Shown: positions 24,329 to 33,778, counted from the stretch's first letter. The stretch is DNA of 64,000 bases from Sphaerisporangium sp. TRM90804 (GCF_029846175.1 NZ_JARWAC010000002.1:1-64000), one strand, 5' to 3'. Translations and numbers: made by a program. Notes: a model not told the origin generated them from the letters alone.

Positions 24329-25482
24329 CAGCGCACCTCGTAGGAGGTGACGGCCTCGGCCACCCGCGCCGCGCCGGCCTCGCCCAGGTCGGCGAAGAGC
24401 GGGAGCCGCACCAGCCGGTCGGCGACGTCCTCGGCGACCGGGCACCCGCCCGGCGCGACCCGCCCGTAGCGCAGGCCCGCGGGCGCGGCGTGCAGCGGCT
24501 GGTAGTGGAAGGCCGCCTGCACCCCGCGGGCGGCGAGGTGGCCGATGAGCGCCTGCCGGTTCGCCAGGTCGGGAAGCAGCAGGTAGTACAGGTGGGCCGG
24601 GTGGGCGCACCCGTCCGGGACGGCCGGGCGGGCCACCCCCTGCGCCGCGGCCCAGCCGGCCAGCCCCTCGTGGTAGACGCGCCAGGCGGCGTGCCGGCGC
24701 GCCTGGATCTCGCCGAACGACTCCAGCTGCGCGGTGAGCTGGGCCGCGAGGATGTCCGACGGAAGGTAGCTGGACCCGATGTCCACCCACCGGTACTTGT
24801 CGACCTGCCCGCGGAAGAAGCGGCTGCGGTCGGTGCCCTTCTCCCGGATGATCTCGGCGCGCTCGGCGAGCGCGGGGTCGCCCACCAGCAGCGCGCCGCC
24901 CTCGCCGCACTGCACGTTCTTGGTGGAGTGGAAGCTCAGCGTGGCCATCGCGCCGAACGACCCGAGCGGCCCGCCGCGGTAGAAGCCGCCCAGGCCGTGC
25001 GCGTTGTCCTCCACGACGGCCAGGCCGTACCGCTCGGCGATCCGCCCGATCTCGTCCATGGCGCAGGCCACGCCCGCGTAGTGGACGACGACGACGGCCC
25101 GGGTGCGCTCGGTGACGGCGGCCTCGACCAGGCGCTCGTCGATGTTCAGGGTGTCCGGCCGGGAGTCGGCGAACACCGGCACCGCGCCACGGGTGGCGTA
25201 CGCGCTGGCCGAGGAGACGAAGGCGAAGGAGGGGGTGATCACCTCGTCGCCCGGCGCCAGGTCCAGCAGCATCGCCGACATCTCCAGCGCGTGCGTGCAC
25301 GACGTGGTGAGCAGCACGTGCCCGGCCCCGGTCAGCTCGCCCAGCAGGCGGGCCGCGCGCCGGGTGAAGGGCCCGTCGCCGCAGGTGAACCCGTCGCGGA
25401 CGGCCTCGGTGACGTAGTCGAGCTGGTTGTGTGTGACGTATGGCCGGTTGAAGGGCACCGGCGTCAGGCTGGTTGCGCTCAC
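24328..25482 (-). CDS. dTDP-4-amino-4,6-dideoxygalactose transaminase (WecE/RffA type)
   Basis: 384 residues, DegT/DnrJ/EryC1 aminotransferase fold. Similarity to enterobacterial WecE as I recall it is high along the length: CGDGPFTRR, TTSCTHALEMSAMLL, VHYAGVACAMDEI, EIIREKGTDRSRFFRGQVDKY and DIGSSYLPSD. The PLP lysine is K188 in SFHSTKN. It should convert the RfbB product to dTDP-4-amino-4,6-dideoxygalactose using glutamate. Start GTG 25482 is chosen by alignment; the ribosome site (GCAGGG) is weak. It is coupled to the GNAT gene. Confidence 0.85.
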   Translation of the reverse strand: MSATSLTPVPFNRPYVTHNQLDYVTEAVRDGFTCGDGPFTRRAARLLGELTGAGHVLLTTSCTHALEMSAMLLDLAPGDEVITPSFAFVSSASAYATRGAVPVFADSRPDTLNIDERLVEAAVTERTRAVVVVHYAGVACAMDEIGRIAERYGLAVVEDNAHGLGGFYRGGPLGSFGAMATLSFHSTKNVQCGEGGALLVGDPALAERAEIIREKGTDRSRFFRGQVDKYRWVDIGSSYLPSDILAAQLTAQLESFGEIQARRHAAWRVYHEGLAGWAAAQGVARPAVPDGCAHPAHLYYLLLPDLANRQALIGHLAARGVQAAFHYQPLHAAPAGLRYGRVAPGGCPVAEDVADRLVRLPLFADLGEAGAARVAEAVTSYEVR

Positions 25483-25725
25483 CCCTGCAATGAACACCAG
25501 AGCGCCGGTGCGCCGATCACGGACGTGCGGCCATGGCGAAGTCATTGCGCAACGCATACACCGCCCGGAGCCGCCCGGCAGGGGGCGGGGCCGCCCCCGG
25601 CGGCGCGTCGCGGACGGCGGGTCAACGATCTTTCTGGGGCCGGTGCCGATTCGACAACCCCCCGGCACGGGCCGCGGCGAAGCGCACGCGCCCGTGTACC
25701 CATGGTGCCCCGGGAGGTGCGGCAC

Positions 25726-26424
25726 ATGGAAACGACACTCATTCACCGCACGGTCGACATCGAGGACCGGCACTGGTGGTTCCGCGAGAGGCGTGCCATC
25801 GTCGCCCGGGAGCTGCGCCGGCTGGGCAGGCCGGGCCGGGCTCTGGACATCGGCGGGGCGGGCGGCGGCAACGCGCGCGTCCTGGCCGAGCACGGATGGG
25901 ACACGCTGGTCGCCGACTACTCGCCGGCGGCGGTGGAGCTGGCCCGCGAGCGCGGGCTGAGCGCCGTCCACGCCGACGCGCGCTGCCTGCCGCTGCCCGG
26001 CGCGCACTTCGACCTGGTGATGGCGTTCGACGTGCTGGAGCACATCCAGGAGGACAACAGGGCGGCGGGCGAGCTCGTCCGGGTGCTGCGCCCGGGCGGG
26101 ACGGCGCTGATCGCCGTGCCCTGCGACATGGCGCTGTGGTCGGCGCACGACGTGTCGGCCGGCCACGTCCGCCGCTACACGCGTGAGAGCCTGGCCGGCC
26201 TGCTCACCGGGGAGGGGCTGGTGATCGACCGCATGTGGAGCTGGAACGTGCTGATGAAGCCGGTCGTCGCCCTGCGCAGGCGCCGCCTGACCGGAAGCGA
26301 CCTGGACGAGCCGCCGCGCCTGGTCAACGCCGGCCTCACCGCCGTCATCGTCGCCGAGCGGTACCTGCCGGTGAAGTCGCTCCCCGGCGTCTCGCTCATG
26401 GTGCGGGCCCACCGCCCCGAGTGA
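25726..26424 (+). CDS. SAM-dependent methyltransferase (class I)
   Basis: 232 residues. Motif I is ALDIGGAGGGNARVL at about 43-57, an acidic residue ends the second strand (VADYSP), and the post-motif FDVLEHI is typical of UbiG/Methyltransf_11 enzymes. The ATG at 25726 has a strong GGGAGGTG site. It lies divergent from the WecE-like gene and at the head of a rightward block of sugar-modifying genes, so methylation of a glycan or lipid-linked intermediate is plausible but unproven. Confidence 0.8.
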   Translation: METTLIHRTVDIEDRHWWFRERRAIVARELRRLGRPGRALDIGGAGGGNARVLAEHGWDTLVADYSPAAVELARERGLSAVHADARCLPLPGAHFDLVMAFDVLEHIQEDNRAAGELVRVLRPGGTALIAVPCDMALWSAHDVSAGHVRRYTRESLAGLLTGEGLVIDRMWSWNVLMKPVVALRRRRLTGSDLDEPPRLVNAGLTAVIVAERYLPVKSLPGVSLMVRAHRPE

Positions 26425-26611
26425 CCCGCGCGTCCGGGCGCGCGGGCCCGCCCGCCGCGTCCGCCGCCCGGCCGCCGCCGGCGATGTTCACCGCCACGTC
26501 CCGGCCGGGAAAAGACTGTGCACGATCCGGCGTGTCCGCCGGGCGGCCCGGAAGGGCCGGTGGTGTCCTTGCGTCTGCTTTTCGCTGCTTCGCCGGGAGA
26601 CAGGAACGCGA

Positions 26612-27241
26612 ATGGGGCCATTGATGACGCGGATCGGCCGGAAGGCGCGGATCGCCCGGAGGCACGGCGCCGCCGACGTGGCGCGCGCCCTCGCCCGGAA
26701 GGCCGTGCGCCTTCCGCTCCTGCTCGCCTTCGGCGCCGACCGGTGGCACCTGCGCGGCTACCACACGACCGCCTACATGAAGGCGGCGGTGGCGTTCGCC
26801 CGGGACGTTCCTCTTGAGCTGGACGTGGTCGCCGAGGTGGGGTGCGGGCTGGGCGAGATCCTCACCCGCGTCCCCGCACGGCGCAGGCTGGGCTACGACA
26901 TCGACCGGGGGGTCATCGCCTCGGCCCGGTTCCTCCAGCGGTTCACCCGCTCCGCCGCCGAGTTCACGGTCGGCAGCTTCGAGGAGCTGGCGGGCGCCGA
27001 GCCCGAGGTGATCGACCTGCTGGTCGTCACCGGCTGGTTCCACTACATGCCCGACGACTGGATCAAGGACAGGCTGCGCGACCTGCTCGCCGCCAAGCGC
27101 GTCCGCTACATCCTGGTCGACGAGTTCCCGCACCAGCGCGGCAGGATCGAGCCGCTCATGGACCTGTTCGGCGTCCAGGTGGAGCGGCGCCGCGACTGGC
27201 AGGACGACAAGAGCCTGTTCCTGTACCGCTGCGACGCCTGA
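26612..27241 (+). CDS. methyltransferase-like protein
   Basis: 209 residues. It contains VAEVGCGLGEIL at about 72-83 and LGYDIDRGVIASA, matching motifs I and II of class I SAM-binding folds. Later motifs are poorly conserved (TGWFHYMPDDWIK). The basic N-terminal 35 residues may be membrane- or nucleic-acid-facing. ATG 26612 follows AGGAAC; ATG 26624 is also possible. It ends 14 bp before the deacetylase-like gene, suggesting one transcript. Confidence 0.65.
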   Translation: MGPLMTRIGRKARIARRHGAADVARALARKAVRLPLLLAFGADRWHLRGYHTTAYMKAAVAFARDVPLELDVVAEVGCGLGEILTRVPARRRLGYDIDRGVIASARFLQRFTRSAAEFTVGSFEELAGAEPEVIDLLVVTGWFHYMPDDWIKDRLRDLLAAKRVRYILVDEFPHQRGRIEPLMDLFGVQVERRRDWQDDKSLFLYRCDA

Positions 27242-27255
27242 CGCCCGGAGCACCC

Positions 27256-28278
27256 GTGGACACCTGTGAGAACCGCCGCCCGTCCTTCATCGTCACCGTC
27301 GACGTCGAGGCCGACGACGCCTGGAGCCCCTCCCCCGAGATCCGCACCGAGAACGCCGCCCACCTGCCGCGCTTCCACAAGCTGTGCGAGCGGCACGGGC
27401 TGCGCCCCACCTACCTGGTCGACTGGACCATGGCGCGCAGCCCGGTGTTCCAGCGGTTCGGCCGGTCGGTGCTGGAGCGCGGCACCGGCGAGATCGGCAT
27501 GCACCTGCACGCCTGGACCACTCCCCCGCTGGTGCCGCTCACCGGCGACGACCACCGCCACAAGCCCTTCCTGCTGGAGTACCCCGAGCAGGTCGTCGCG
27601 GCGAAGGTGGAGACCGCCAGCGCGATCCTGCGGGAGGTGTTCGGCGTCTCCCCGGTCAGCCACCGCGCCGGCCGCTGGATGCTCGACGAGACCTACGCCC
27701 GCGTGCTCGTCGAGCAGGGCTACCTCGCCGACTGCTCGGTCACCCCGCACGTCTCCTGGTCGCACGACCGCGGCGCGCCGGGCGGGCCGGGGCCGCGCGA
27801 CTACTCGCGCTTCCCCGGCCGCCCGTACTTCCTGGACCTCGGCGACATCGGCCGCGAAGGCGACTCGCCGCTGCTGGAGGTGCCGATGACCATCGTGCCC
27901 CGGCGGTACGGCCTGCTGGCCGGCGTCGCGCGCGAGCTGTGCGCCCGCACCGGGCCCACGCGGCGCGTCGCGCGGCGCCTGCTGCCCGCGACCGCGTGGA
28001 TGCGTCCCAACGGCAGGAACCGCGACGACATGCTCCGGCTGGCCCGCCGGGCCCTGGCGCGGCGGCACGATCACGTGGAGTTCATGCTGCACTCCTCGGA
28101 GCTGATGCCCGGCGGCAGCCCGTACTTCCGCACCCGGCGCGGCGTCGATCGGCTGTACGCCGACCTGGAGACGGTGTTCCGGTTCGTCTCCTCCCGGTTC
28201 ACCGGCAGGACGCTGGCGGAGTTCCGCGCCCTGTACCCCGCGCGCGTCCGGCCCGCCGGCCGGACGTCCGCCCTGTAG
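27256..28278 (+). CDS. polysaccharide-deacetylase-like protein (WalW-type)
   Basis: 340 residues. It has an NodB-like barrel: DVEAD at 16-20 supplies acidic residues, H83 and H85 in GMHLHAW are probable metal ligands, and H137-R138 with R141 lie in SHRAGRW. No signal peptide is seen, so it would act in the cytoplasm, perhaps on a lipid-linked or nucleotide sugar. The GTG at 27256 has GGAG upstream. It is followed 17 bp later by a GT4 gene, in a probable four-gene unit starting at 25726. Confidence 0.78.
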   Translation: MDTCENRRPSFIVTVDVEADDAWSPSPEIRTENAAHLPRFHKLCERHGLRPTYLVDWTMARSPVFQRFGRSVLERGTGEIGMHLHAWTTPPLVPLTGDDHRHKPFLLEYPEQVVAAKVETASAILREVFGVSPVSHRAGRWMLDETYARVLVEQGYLADCSVTPHVSWSHDRGAPGGPGPRDYSRFPGRPYFLDLGDIGREGDSPLLEVPMTIVPRRYGLLAGVARELCARTGPTRRVARRLLPATAWMRPNGRNRDDMLRLARRALARRHDHVEFMLHSSELMPGGSPYFRTRRGVDRLYADLETVFRFVSSRFTGRTLAEFRALYPARVRPAGRTSAL

Positions 28279-28295
28279 AGACGGCGAGGACGGCC

Positions 28296-29393
28296 ATGGG
28301 CGGCGTGCACGTCTGCGAGGTCATCAAGTCGCTGGACCTGGGCGGCGCGGAGACGCTGCTCGTCGAGCGGCTGCGCGCCGCGCCCCGCGTGGGCCGGCGC
28401 TACACCGTCGTGTGCCTGAGCGCCTCGACGGCCACGCTGCCCGACCGGCTGCGCGACGCGGGCGTGGACGTCGTCGACCTCACCGGCTGCCCGGCCCCGC
28501 TGCGCCTGCTCCGGCTGGCCGGGCGGGTGCGCCGGCTGCGGCCGGACGTGCTGAACATGCACTCACCGCTCCCGGCGGCCGTGCTGCGGCCGGTCTCGCG
28601 CTTGTGGCGGTGCCGCCCGGCGCTGGTCTCCACCGTGCACAGCGTGCGGTTCCGGCTGCCCACCCTGCTGCTCGACCGGGCCAGCGGGTGGCTCGACGCC
28701 CGCACCGTCGCCGTCTCCCCGCAGGTCGCCCGCTCGGTGACCACCTGGGGGTCCCGGCGCGTGTCGGTCCGCGTACACGGCGTCGACGTCGAGGCCCAGC
28801 GCCGCCGCGCCGCCGACTCGCGGATCACCCGCAAGGAGTGGGACGTGCCGGACGGCGCCCTGCTGGTCGTGCACGTCGGCAACTTCCGCCCCGTCAAGAA
28901 CCACGCCCTGCTCGTCGACGCGGCCGCCAGGGTGCTGGCCGAGGAGCCGCGCGCGGTCTTCCTGCTCGCCGGGTCCGGCCCGACGTTCGAGGCGACCGCC
29001 CGGCGCGTCGCCGAGCTGGGGCTGGACGCGGTCCGGCTCGTCGGGCCCGTCCCGGACGCCGCGCGCCTGATCGCCGCGGCGGACCTGCTCGTGCTGAGCT
29101 CGACCTACGAAGGACTCCCGGTCGTGGCCATGGAGGCGCTGGCCGCGGGCGTCCCGGTGGTGGCCACCGAGGTCGGCGGCGTGCCCGACCTCGTCACGCA
29201 CGGCCGCAACGGGCTGCTGGCCCGCCCCGGCGACTCCGCCGCCCTGGCCGCGGCCATCCTCCGGGCGGCCCGCCCGGAGGTGCGCGAGCGGCTGGTGCGG
29301 GGCGCGCTGGACAGCGCGGAGAAGGTCGACATCACCCGGGCGGCGGAGTGGTTCGACCGCCTGTACGGCCGGCTGCGCGGCGGAACCGCCTGA
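28296..29393 (+). CDS. family 4 glycosyltransferase (GT-B)
   Basis: 365 residues. The N-terminal acceptor domain begins HVCEVIKSLDLGGAETLL, the classic GT4 opening. The C-terminal donor domain carries VGNFRPVKNH, the EX7E region STYEGLPVVAMEAL and ATEVGGVPDLV. It transfers a sugar from a nucleotide donor to a lipid-linked glycan on the inner membrane face; donor unknown. The last 62 bp overlap the end of the Wzx-like gene on the opposite strand, a long convergent overlap. Confidence 0.85.
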   Translation: MGGVHVCEVIKSLDLGGAETLLVERLRAAPRVGRRYTVVCLSASTATLPDRLRDAGVDVVDLTGCPAPLRLLRLAGRVRRLRPDVLNMHSPLPAAVLRPVSRLWRCRPALVSTVHSVRFRLPTLLLDRASGWLDARTVAVSPQVARSVTTWGSRRVSVRVHGVDVEAQRRRAADSRITRKEWDVPDGALLVVHVGNFRPVKNHALLVDAAARVLAEEPRAVFLLAGSGPTFEATARRVAELGLDAVRLVGPVPDAARLIAAADLLVLSSTYEGLPVVAMEALAAGVPVVATEVGGVPDLVTHGRNGLLARPGDSAALAAAILRAARPEVRERLVRGALDSAEKVDITRAAEWFDRLYGRLRGGTA

Positions 29394-30825
29394 CCAGCCG
29401 CCGCGCGGCCTGCCGCAGCGAGCGGACGTCGGCGGCGCGGGGCAGCAGCGCCGAGACCGGCAGGCGTGCCGCCCGCAGGAACCACGCCATCTCCACCGCC
29501 GCCATGAGCGCGTACGTCACCGTGGACACCGCGCCCGCGCCCGCCGCGCCCCACCTCGGGATCACCGCGACGTTCAGCAGGATGTTCAGCACCAGGGCGC
29601 CGGCCGGCACCGAGGCCAGGGCGAGCGGCCGCGCCGTCCGCACGAGGTACTGCTCCACCGGCCGCAGCAGGGTGAGCGCGACGGCGCCCGGCGCGAGCGT
29701 CAGCAGGGGGGCGACGCTCCCGGCGAACGGCCGGCCGTAGACCAGCGGGATGAGCAGAGGCGAGACGGCCACGAGCACGCCGATGAACACCGAGGACACC
29801 AGCAGGTTCAGCCGCACGGTGCGGGCCGTCACGTGCCCGGCGTCGCCGAGGTCGCCGACGGCCTGCCGGGGCAGGGCTGCCTGGGTGAGCACCTCGGCCG
29901 GCACCCGTGTCTGGAACAGCAGCGTCACCGCGACGGTGTAGAGGCCGACCGCCGCCACCGTGTCCAGGGCGTTCAGCAGCAGCACGTCGGCGCTGGTCAT
30001 CAGGTGGCACGCCACCAGCCCGACGTGGTAGCGGCTCCCCAGGGCGAGCTGGCGCAGCGCCAGCCGGCCGTCGCCCCGCAGCGGGAAGGGCCGCACCGCG
30101 GCGAGCAGGAACAGGCAGGTGGCGATGAGCGAGATCGTCCAGCAGACGATGACACGGCCCACCGTGAGGCCGCCGGTGCCGGCCAGGACCATCAGCGGGA
30201 CGCACTGCACCAGCGCGCCTGCGACCATGCACCGGCTGACGGCCTCCATGCGCGAGCGCAGCAGCGCGATGCCGGTGAGGTTGACGGTGGTGACGCCGAA
30301 GGGCACGGCCAGCAGCGCGAGGCACAGCAGCGGCGACCGCGACGGCATCAGCCCGAGCAGCGTCAGCACGACACCGGCCGCCGCCGTCAGCGTGCCGAGC
30401 AGCATGCCGAGGAACAGGGCGTTCACGCCGAGGCGGTGGTGGCGCCCGGGGTCGCCCCACAGGAAGATCTGGGTCCGCTCGACCGACAGGTGGCCGAGCA
30501 CGATGGCGGTGAGCGCCGTGGTGGTGATGATCGCGTAGGTGCCCCGGCCCTCGGGCCGCAGCGTGTGCGCGATCAGCACCCCGGTCGCGGCGGCCAGCAC
30601 GAGCATGACGACGCGGCCGGCCGCCATGTGCGCGACGGCGCCGAGCGGGGTCCCGGGGGAGGCCGCGGGCGCAGCGCCGGACGCGGTCCCGGGCGGGATG
30701 CCAGGCGGGTCGGCGAGCGGGTCGGCGAGCGGGTCGGCCGGCGGGGTTCCGGGGGGAGCCGCGAGCGGGGTGCCTGGCGGAGCCGCGAGCGGTGGGGCCC
30801 CCGGCCGGCCGTCGTCTGCGGGCAC
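29332..30825 (-). CDS. Wzx-like polysaccharide flippase (MATE/MOP superfamily)
   Basis: 497 residues with 12-14 predicted membrane helices beginning at about residue 65 (AHMAAGRVVMLVLAAATGVLI, RPEGRGTYAI), the arrangement of MOP-family lipid-linked oligosaccharide flippases. A Pro/Ala/Asp-rich N-terminal tail of about 60 residues, built from short repeats, is unusual. The GTG start lies 6 bp after the stop of the Wzy-like gene, so the two are coupled. The positively charged C-terminus overlaps the GT4 gene end. Confidence 0.8.
   Translation of the reverse strand: MPADDGRPGAPPLAAPPGTPLAAPPGTPPADPLADPLADPPGIPPGTASGAAPAASPGTPLGAVAHMAAGRVVMLVLAAATGVLIAHTLRPEGRGTYAIITTTALTAIVLGHLSVERTQIFLWGDPGRHHRLGVNALFLGMLLGTLTAAAGVVLTLLGLMPSRSPLLCLALLAVPFGVTTVNLTGIALLRSRMEAVSRCMVAGALVQCVPLMVLAGTGGLTVGRVIVCWTISLIATCLFLLAAVRPFPLRGDGRLALRQLALGSRYHVGLVACHLMTSADVLLLNALDTVAAVGLYTVAVTLLFQTRVPAEVLTQAALPRQAVGDLGDAGHVTARTVRLNLLVSSVFIGVLVAVSPLLIPLVYGRPFAGSVAPLLTLAPGAVALTLLRPVEQYLVRTARPLALASVPAGALVLNILLNVAVIPRWGAAGAGAVSTVTYALMAAVEMAWFLRAARLPVSALLPRAADVRSLRQAARRLVRRFRRAAGRTGGRTTPPPG
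30707..30742. repeat. 12-bp tandem repeat inside the flippase gene
   Basis: GGGTCGGCGAGC is present twice exactly and a third time with two changes. On the coding strand it encodes repeated Ala-Asp-Pro-Leu units. A related Pro-Pro-Gly-Thr unit repeats just beside it at about 30750-30790. Confidence 0.7.
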
Positions 30826-30831
30826 CGGCTT

Positions 30832-32184
30832 CTACGCCCGCGGCCGCGGCGCGGCCGGACCCACCCGTGGCCCGGCGCCCGCCGGAAGCGCGCCGCCCCA
30901 GGCGGGAAGCCCGCCCGCCGGGAACCCGCCGAGACCGGCCCGGGACGCGAGGACCTCGCCCTCCGGAGCCCCGGGCTGCGCGGGCACCCCGGCCGAGCCG
31001 TCGCCGGGGCGCCTGGACCAGGCCACGGCGGCCAGCAGGCTGGTGACCATGACGATGGGCATGCGCTGCCGCATGATCAGCCCGACGTTCGACATCGTGG
31101 TGGCGTACACGACCGTGCCGGGCACGATGAACAGCAGCAGGAACATGACGATCCTCCGGTCGCGCGCCCACAGCCGCCGCACGCCCCTTACGGCGCCGAA
31201 CAGCAGGAAGTACCAGATCAGCGCCTCGATCTTCCCGAGCTGCAGCAGCAGGCTCCCGTCCGTCCAGGGGAAGGGCGACAGCACCGTGTACAGCAGCTTG
31301 GTCCCCAGGTGGTCCCACGCGTTCCCACCGTCGTCGAACTCGACGCCCGAGCCTCCGGCCGCGTTGGAGCGGAGCACGCTCTCGGCCTGGCCGTACTCCA
31401 GCTGCCGCCGCATCGTCTCGAAGGGCGCGCTCTCGGTGAGGCCGCCCTGCAGCAGGCCGAAGGCGATCACGGCGAAGAGCAGCAGGGCCCGCGGCGAGAT
31501 CAGCCTCTTGAGCCCCGAGACGCCGACCACCAGCGGCAGCGCGCACATGAAGACCATGTACGGGCGCACGTGCCACAGCCCCCACAGCAACGGCGCGAGG
31601 GCCACCAGGTTGCGCGGGTCGAAGCGCCGCATGTTCCGCGCCCCGACCCACAGGCTCGTGACGACGAGGAAGGCGTTGAACCCGTCCTTGAACATGTCGG
31701 AGGTGTGCGCCAGGAACGCCGGCGTGAACACCGTCAGACCGAGGAGGAACAGGCACGCCCGCGCGTCCGCGCCCACCAGCCGGCCGAACTTGTACATGAC
31801 GACGCCGAGCGCGCACGAGACGGCGGCGACGACCGCCGTGCACGCCAGCGAGGCCGGGCCGTCGCACAGGTAGATGACGAGCGCGAACAGGTTGCAGGGC
31901 ACCGCCACCGAGTGGAGCGACTGCACCTGGTCGGCGGTGACGAAGTGCAGGCCCTCGCGCCGCCACAGGTCGACGACCGCGAGCGCCGCGCGCTCGTAGT
32001 AGACGCTGTCGCCGATTCCGACCGTGACCAGCGGGTTGCGCATCAGCATGGCGTGGACGGCCAGCCGGACGGTGAAGGCGGCGAGCACGACGGGCATCAC
32101 CCGGCGCACGGTGTGCCGGTCGAAGCTCACCAGGACCAGCAGGACCAGCACCATTCCCGTCAGGGCGACGATGGCGTACTGCAT
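30832..32184 (-). CDS. Wzy-like polytopic membrane protein (putative polymerase)
   Basis: 450 residues with about 11 predicted membrane helices. A central SDMFKDGFNAFLVVTSLWVG segment, a large loop with WDHLGTKLLYTVLSPFPW, and context next to Wzx suggest an O-antigen-polymerase-like or EpsG-like role outside the membrane. Such proteins share little sequence, so this is topology plus context. The C-terminal 45 residues are Gly/Pro/Ala-rich. ATG 32184 is chosen because GGGAGG lies 10 nt upstream. Confidence 0.6.
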   Translation of the reverse strand: MQYAIVALTGMVLVLLVLVSFDRHTVRRVMPVVLAAFTVRLAVHAMLMRNPLVTVGIGDSVYYERAALAVVDLWRREGLHFVTADQVQSLHSVAVPCNLFALVIYLCDGPASLACTAVVAAVSCALGVVMYKFGRLVGADARACLFLLGLTVFTPAFLAHTSDMFKDGFNAFLVVTSLWVGARNMRRFDPRNLVALAPLLWGLWHVRPYMVFMCALPLVVGVSGLKRLISPRALLLFAVIAFGLLQGGLTESAPFETMRRQLEYGQAESVLRSNAAGGSGVEFDDGGNAWDHLGTKLLYTVLSPFPWTDGSLLLQLGKIEALIWYFLLFGAVRGVRRLWARDRRIVMFLLLFIVPGTVVYATTMSNVGLIMRQRMPIVMVTSLLAAVAWSRRPGDGSAGVPAQPGAPEGEVLASRAGLGGFPAGGLPAWGGALPAGAGPRVGPAAPRPRA

Positions 32185-32599
32185 TAGACGGTCGCCTCCC
32201 GGCTGCATGGTCGGATTCGCGTCACCGGCGAGGCGCCTTTCACATTCGCGGCCGCGCCGTTTCCCGCGCCCGTGGGCGCTGATGAGCGGAGACCACGATA
32301 CGGGAAGCCCTGTCCGGCGATCGACAGGCCGGGCGGCGTGTTTCCGCTGGTGGGAGGCCTTGAGTAAGGCGCGCACCGCATTCAGGGAGGGTAATTCGGC
32401 ATTTTTCACATTCGCCCGTCACGGCGATTCCCATTCGCTCGCCGTGAACATCCCCGGTCCAGGAGAAATGCTATTCGATCAAGACCCGGTAGCCGGGAGG
32501 GAAACTTTCGGCCGTCACCGTAACGGCATCGGCGAACCGCTTGGATACGCCGCTAGCTTCTCAGGACGTGACACAGCCCATCGTGGAGGAGCGCACGTG
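32185..32599. other. divergent regulatory region in the middle of the island
   Basis: 415 bp between the Wzy-like gene (leftward) and the second GT4 gene (rightward), visibly richer in A/T than the surroundings. A TAGCTT box (32554-32559) is a candidate -10 for the rightward unit, and GGAGGA (32585-32590) is its ribosome site. A small inverted repeat GCCGT-N7-ACGGC lies at 32511-32527. No gene is seen. It probably drives both halves of the assembly genes. Confidence 0.45.
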
Positions 32600-33778
32600 A
32601 TGCCGGACACCCGGATACGTGTGATGGAGATCATCGCACGGATGAGCGGAGGCGCGGCCCACCACGTCATCGGGCTGCACCAGCGGCGTGACACCGGCGG
32701 CTTCGACCACCGCGTGTTCACCGGGCACGTGAGCGACGGCGAGGGCGACCTCATGCGACTGCGCGGCGCCTCGGTGCCGGTCCACCGCGTGCCCGGCCTC
32801 GGCCGGTCGGTCATGCCCGCCGCCGACCTGCGCGCCATGTTCCACCTGGTGCGCGCCATGCGCGCCTTCCGCCCGCACGTCGTCCACACCCGGACGGCCA
32901 AGGCGGGCGCGCTGGGCCGCGTCGCCGCCTCGCTCGCCGGGGTCGGCGCCGCGCGCGCGCACGTCTTCCACGGCCACCTGCTGGACGGCTACTTCTCCCC
33001 GCCCCGGCGCCTCGCCTACGTCCAGACCGAGCGGATGCTGGCGAAGCTGTCGGACCGGCTGGTGACGGTCGGCACGCGCGTGCGCGACGACCTGCTGGCC
33101 GAGGGCATCGGGCGGCCCGAGCAGTACGTGGTGATCCCCCCGGGGGTCCGGCTCGGCCCCGTCCCGGAACGCGCGGCGGCCAGGGCCGCCCTGGGGCTGC
33201 CCCAGGACGTGCCCGTGGTGGCGTACGTCGCGCGCCTCACCCAGGTCAAGCGGCCCGACCGGTTCGCCGCCGTCGCCGAGGCGGTGCTGCGGCGGGTGCC
33301 GGAGTGCCGCTTCGCGGTGTGCGGCGGCGGCGACCTGGCCGCCGACTTCGGGCGGCGCGTCGCCCCGTTCGCCGGGTCGGTCCACCTGCTCGGCTGGCGC
33401 GGCGACGTGGAGACGGTCTACGGCGCCGCCGACGTGGCCGTGCTCACCTCCGACAACGAGGGGACGCCGCTCACGCTCATCGAGGCGGGGATGGCCGGCC
33501 TGCCGTCGGTCTGCACCCGGGTGGGCAGCGTCGCCGAGGTGGTGCGGGACGGGCAGACCGGCCTGCTCGCCGGCCGCGACGCCGCCGAGCTCGCGGCGCA
33601 CGTCACGCGGCTGCTGGACGACGCGGCGCTCGCCCGGCGCATGGGCGAGGCGGCCCGCGCGTGGACGGCGTCCGCCTTCGGCCTGGACCGCCTGGCGTCC
33701 GAGACCGAGGCCCTGTACCGCTCGCTCGCCCCGCCGGAGCTGCGCCCCCGGTGCGAGGTGCCCGGAGCGAGACGATGA
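32600..33778 (+). CDS. family 4 glycosyltransferase (GT-B)
   Basis: 392 residues. GT4 features include the opening MEIIARMSGGAAHHV, HTRTAKAG in the acceptor domain, YVARLTQVKRPDRF at the domain junction and the EX7E motif in DNEGTPLTLIEAGMAGLP. The run PHVVHTRTAKAGALGR resembles WbpH/PssE-like transferases. ATG 32600 follows GGAGGA by 9 nt; the adjacent GTG 32597 is also possible. The stop overlaps the next start by 4 bp. First gene of a six-gene rightward unit ending with the tyrosine kinase. Confidence 0.85.
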   Translation: MPDTRIRVMEIIARMSGGAAHHVIGLHQRRDTGGFDHRVFTGHVSDGEGDLMRLRGASVPVHRVPGLGRSVMPAADLRAMFHLVRAMRAFRPHVVHTRTAKAGALGRVAASLAGVGAARAHVFHGHLLDGYFSPPRRLAYVQTERMLAKLSDRLVTVGTRVRDDLLAEGIGRPEQYVVIPPGVRLGPVPERAAARAALGLPQDVPVVAYVARLTQVKRPDRFAAVAEAVLRRVPECRFAVCGGGDLAADFGRRVAPFAGSVHLLGWRGDVETVYGAADVAVLTSDNEGTPLTLIEAGMAGLPSVCTRVGSVAEVVRDGQTGLLAGRDAAELAAHVTRLLDDAALARRMGEAARAWTASAFGLDRLASETEALYRSLAPPELRPRCEVPGARR

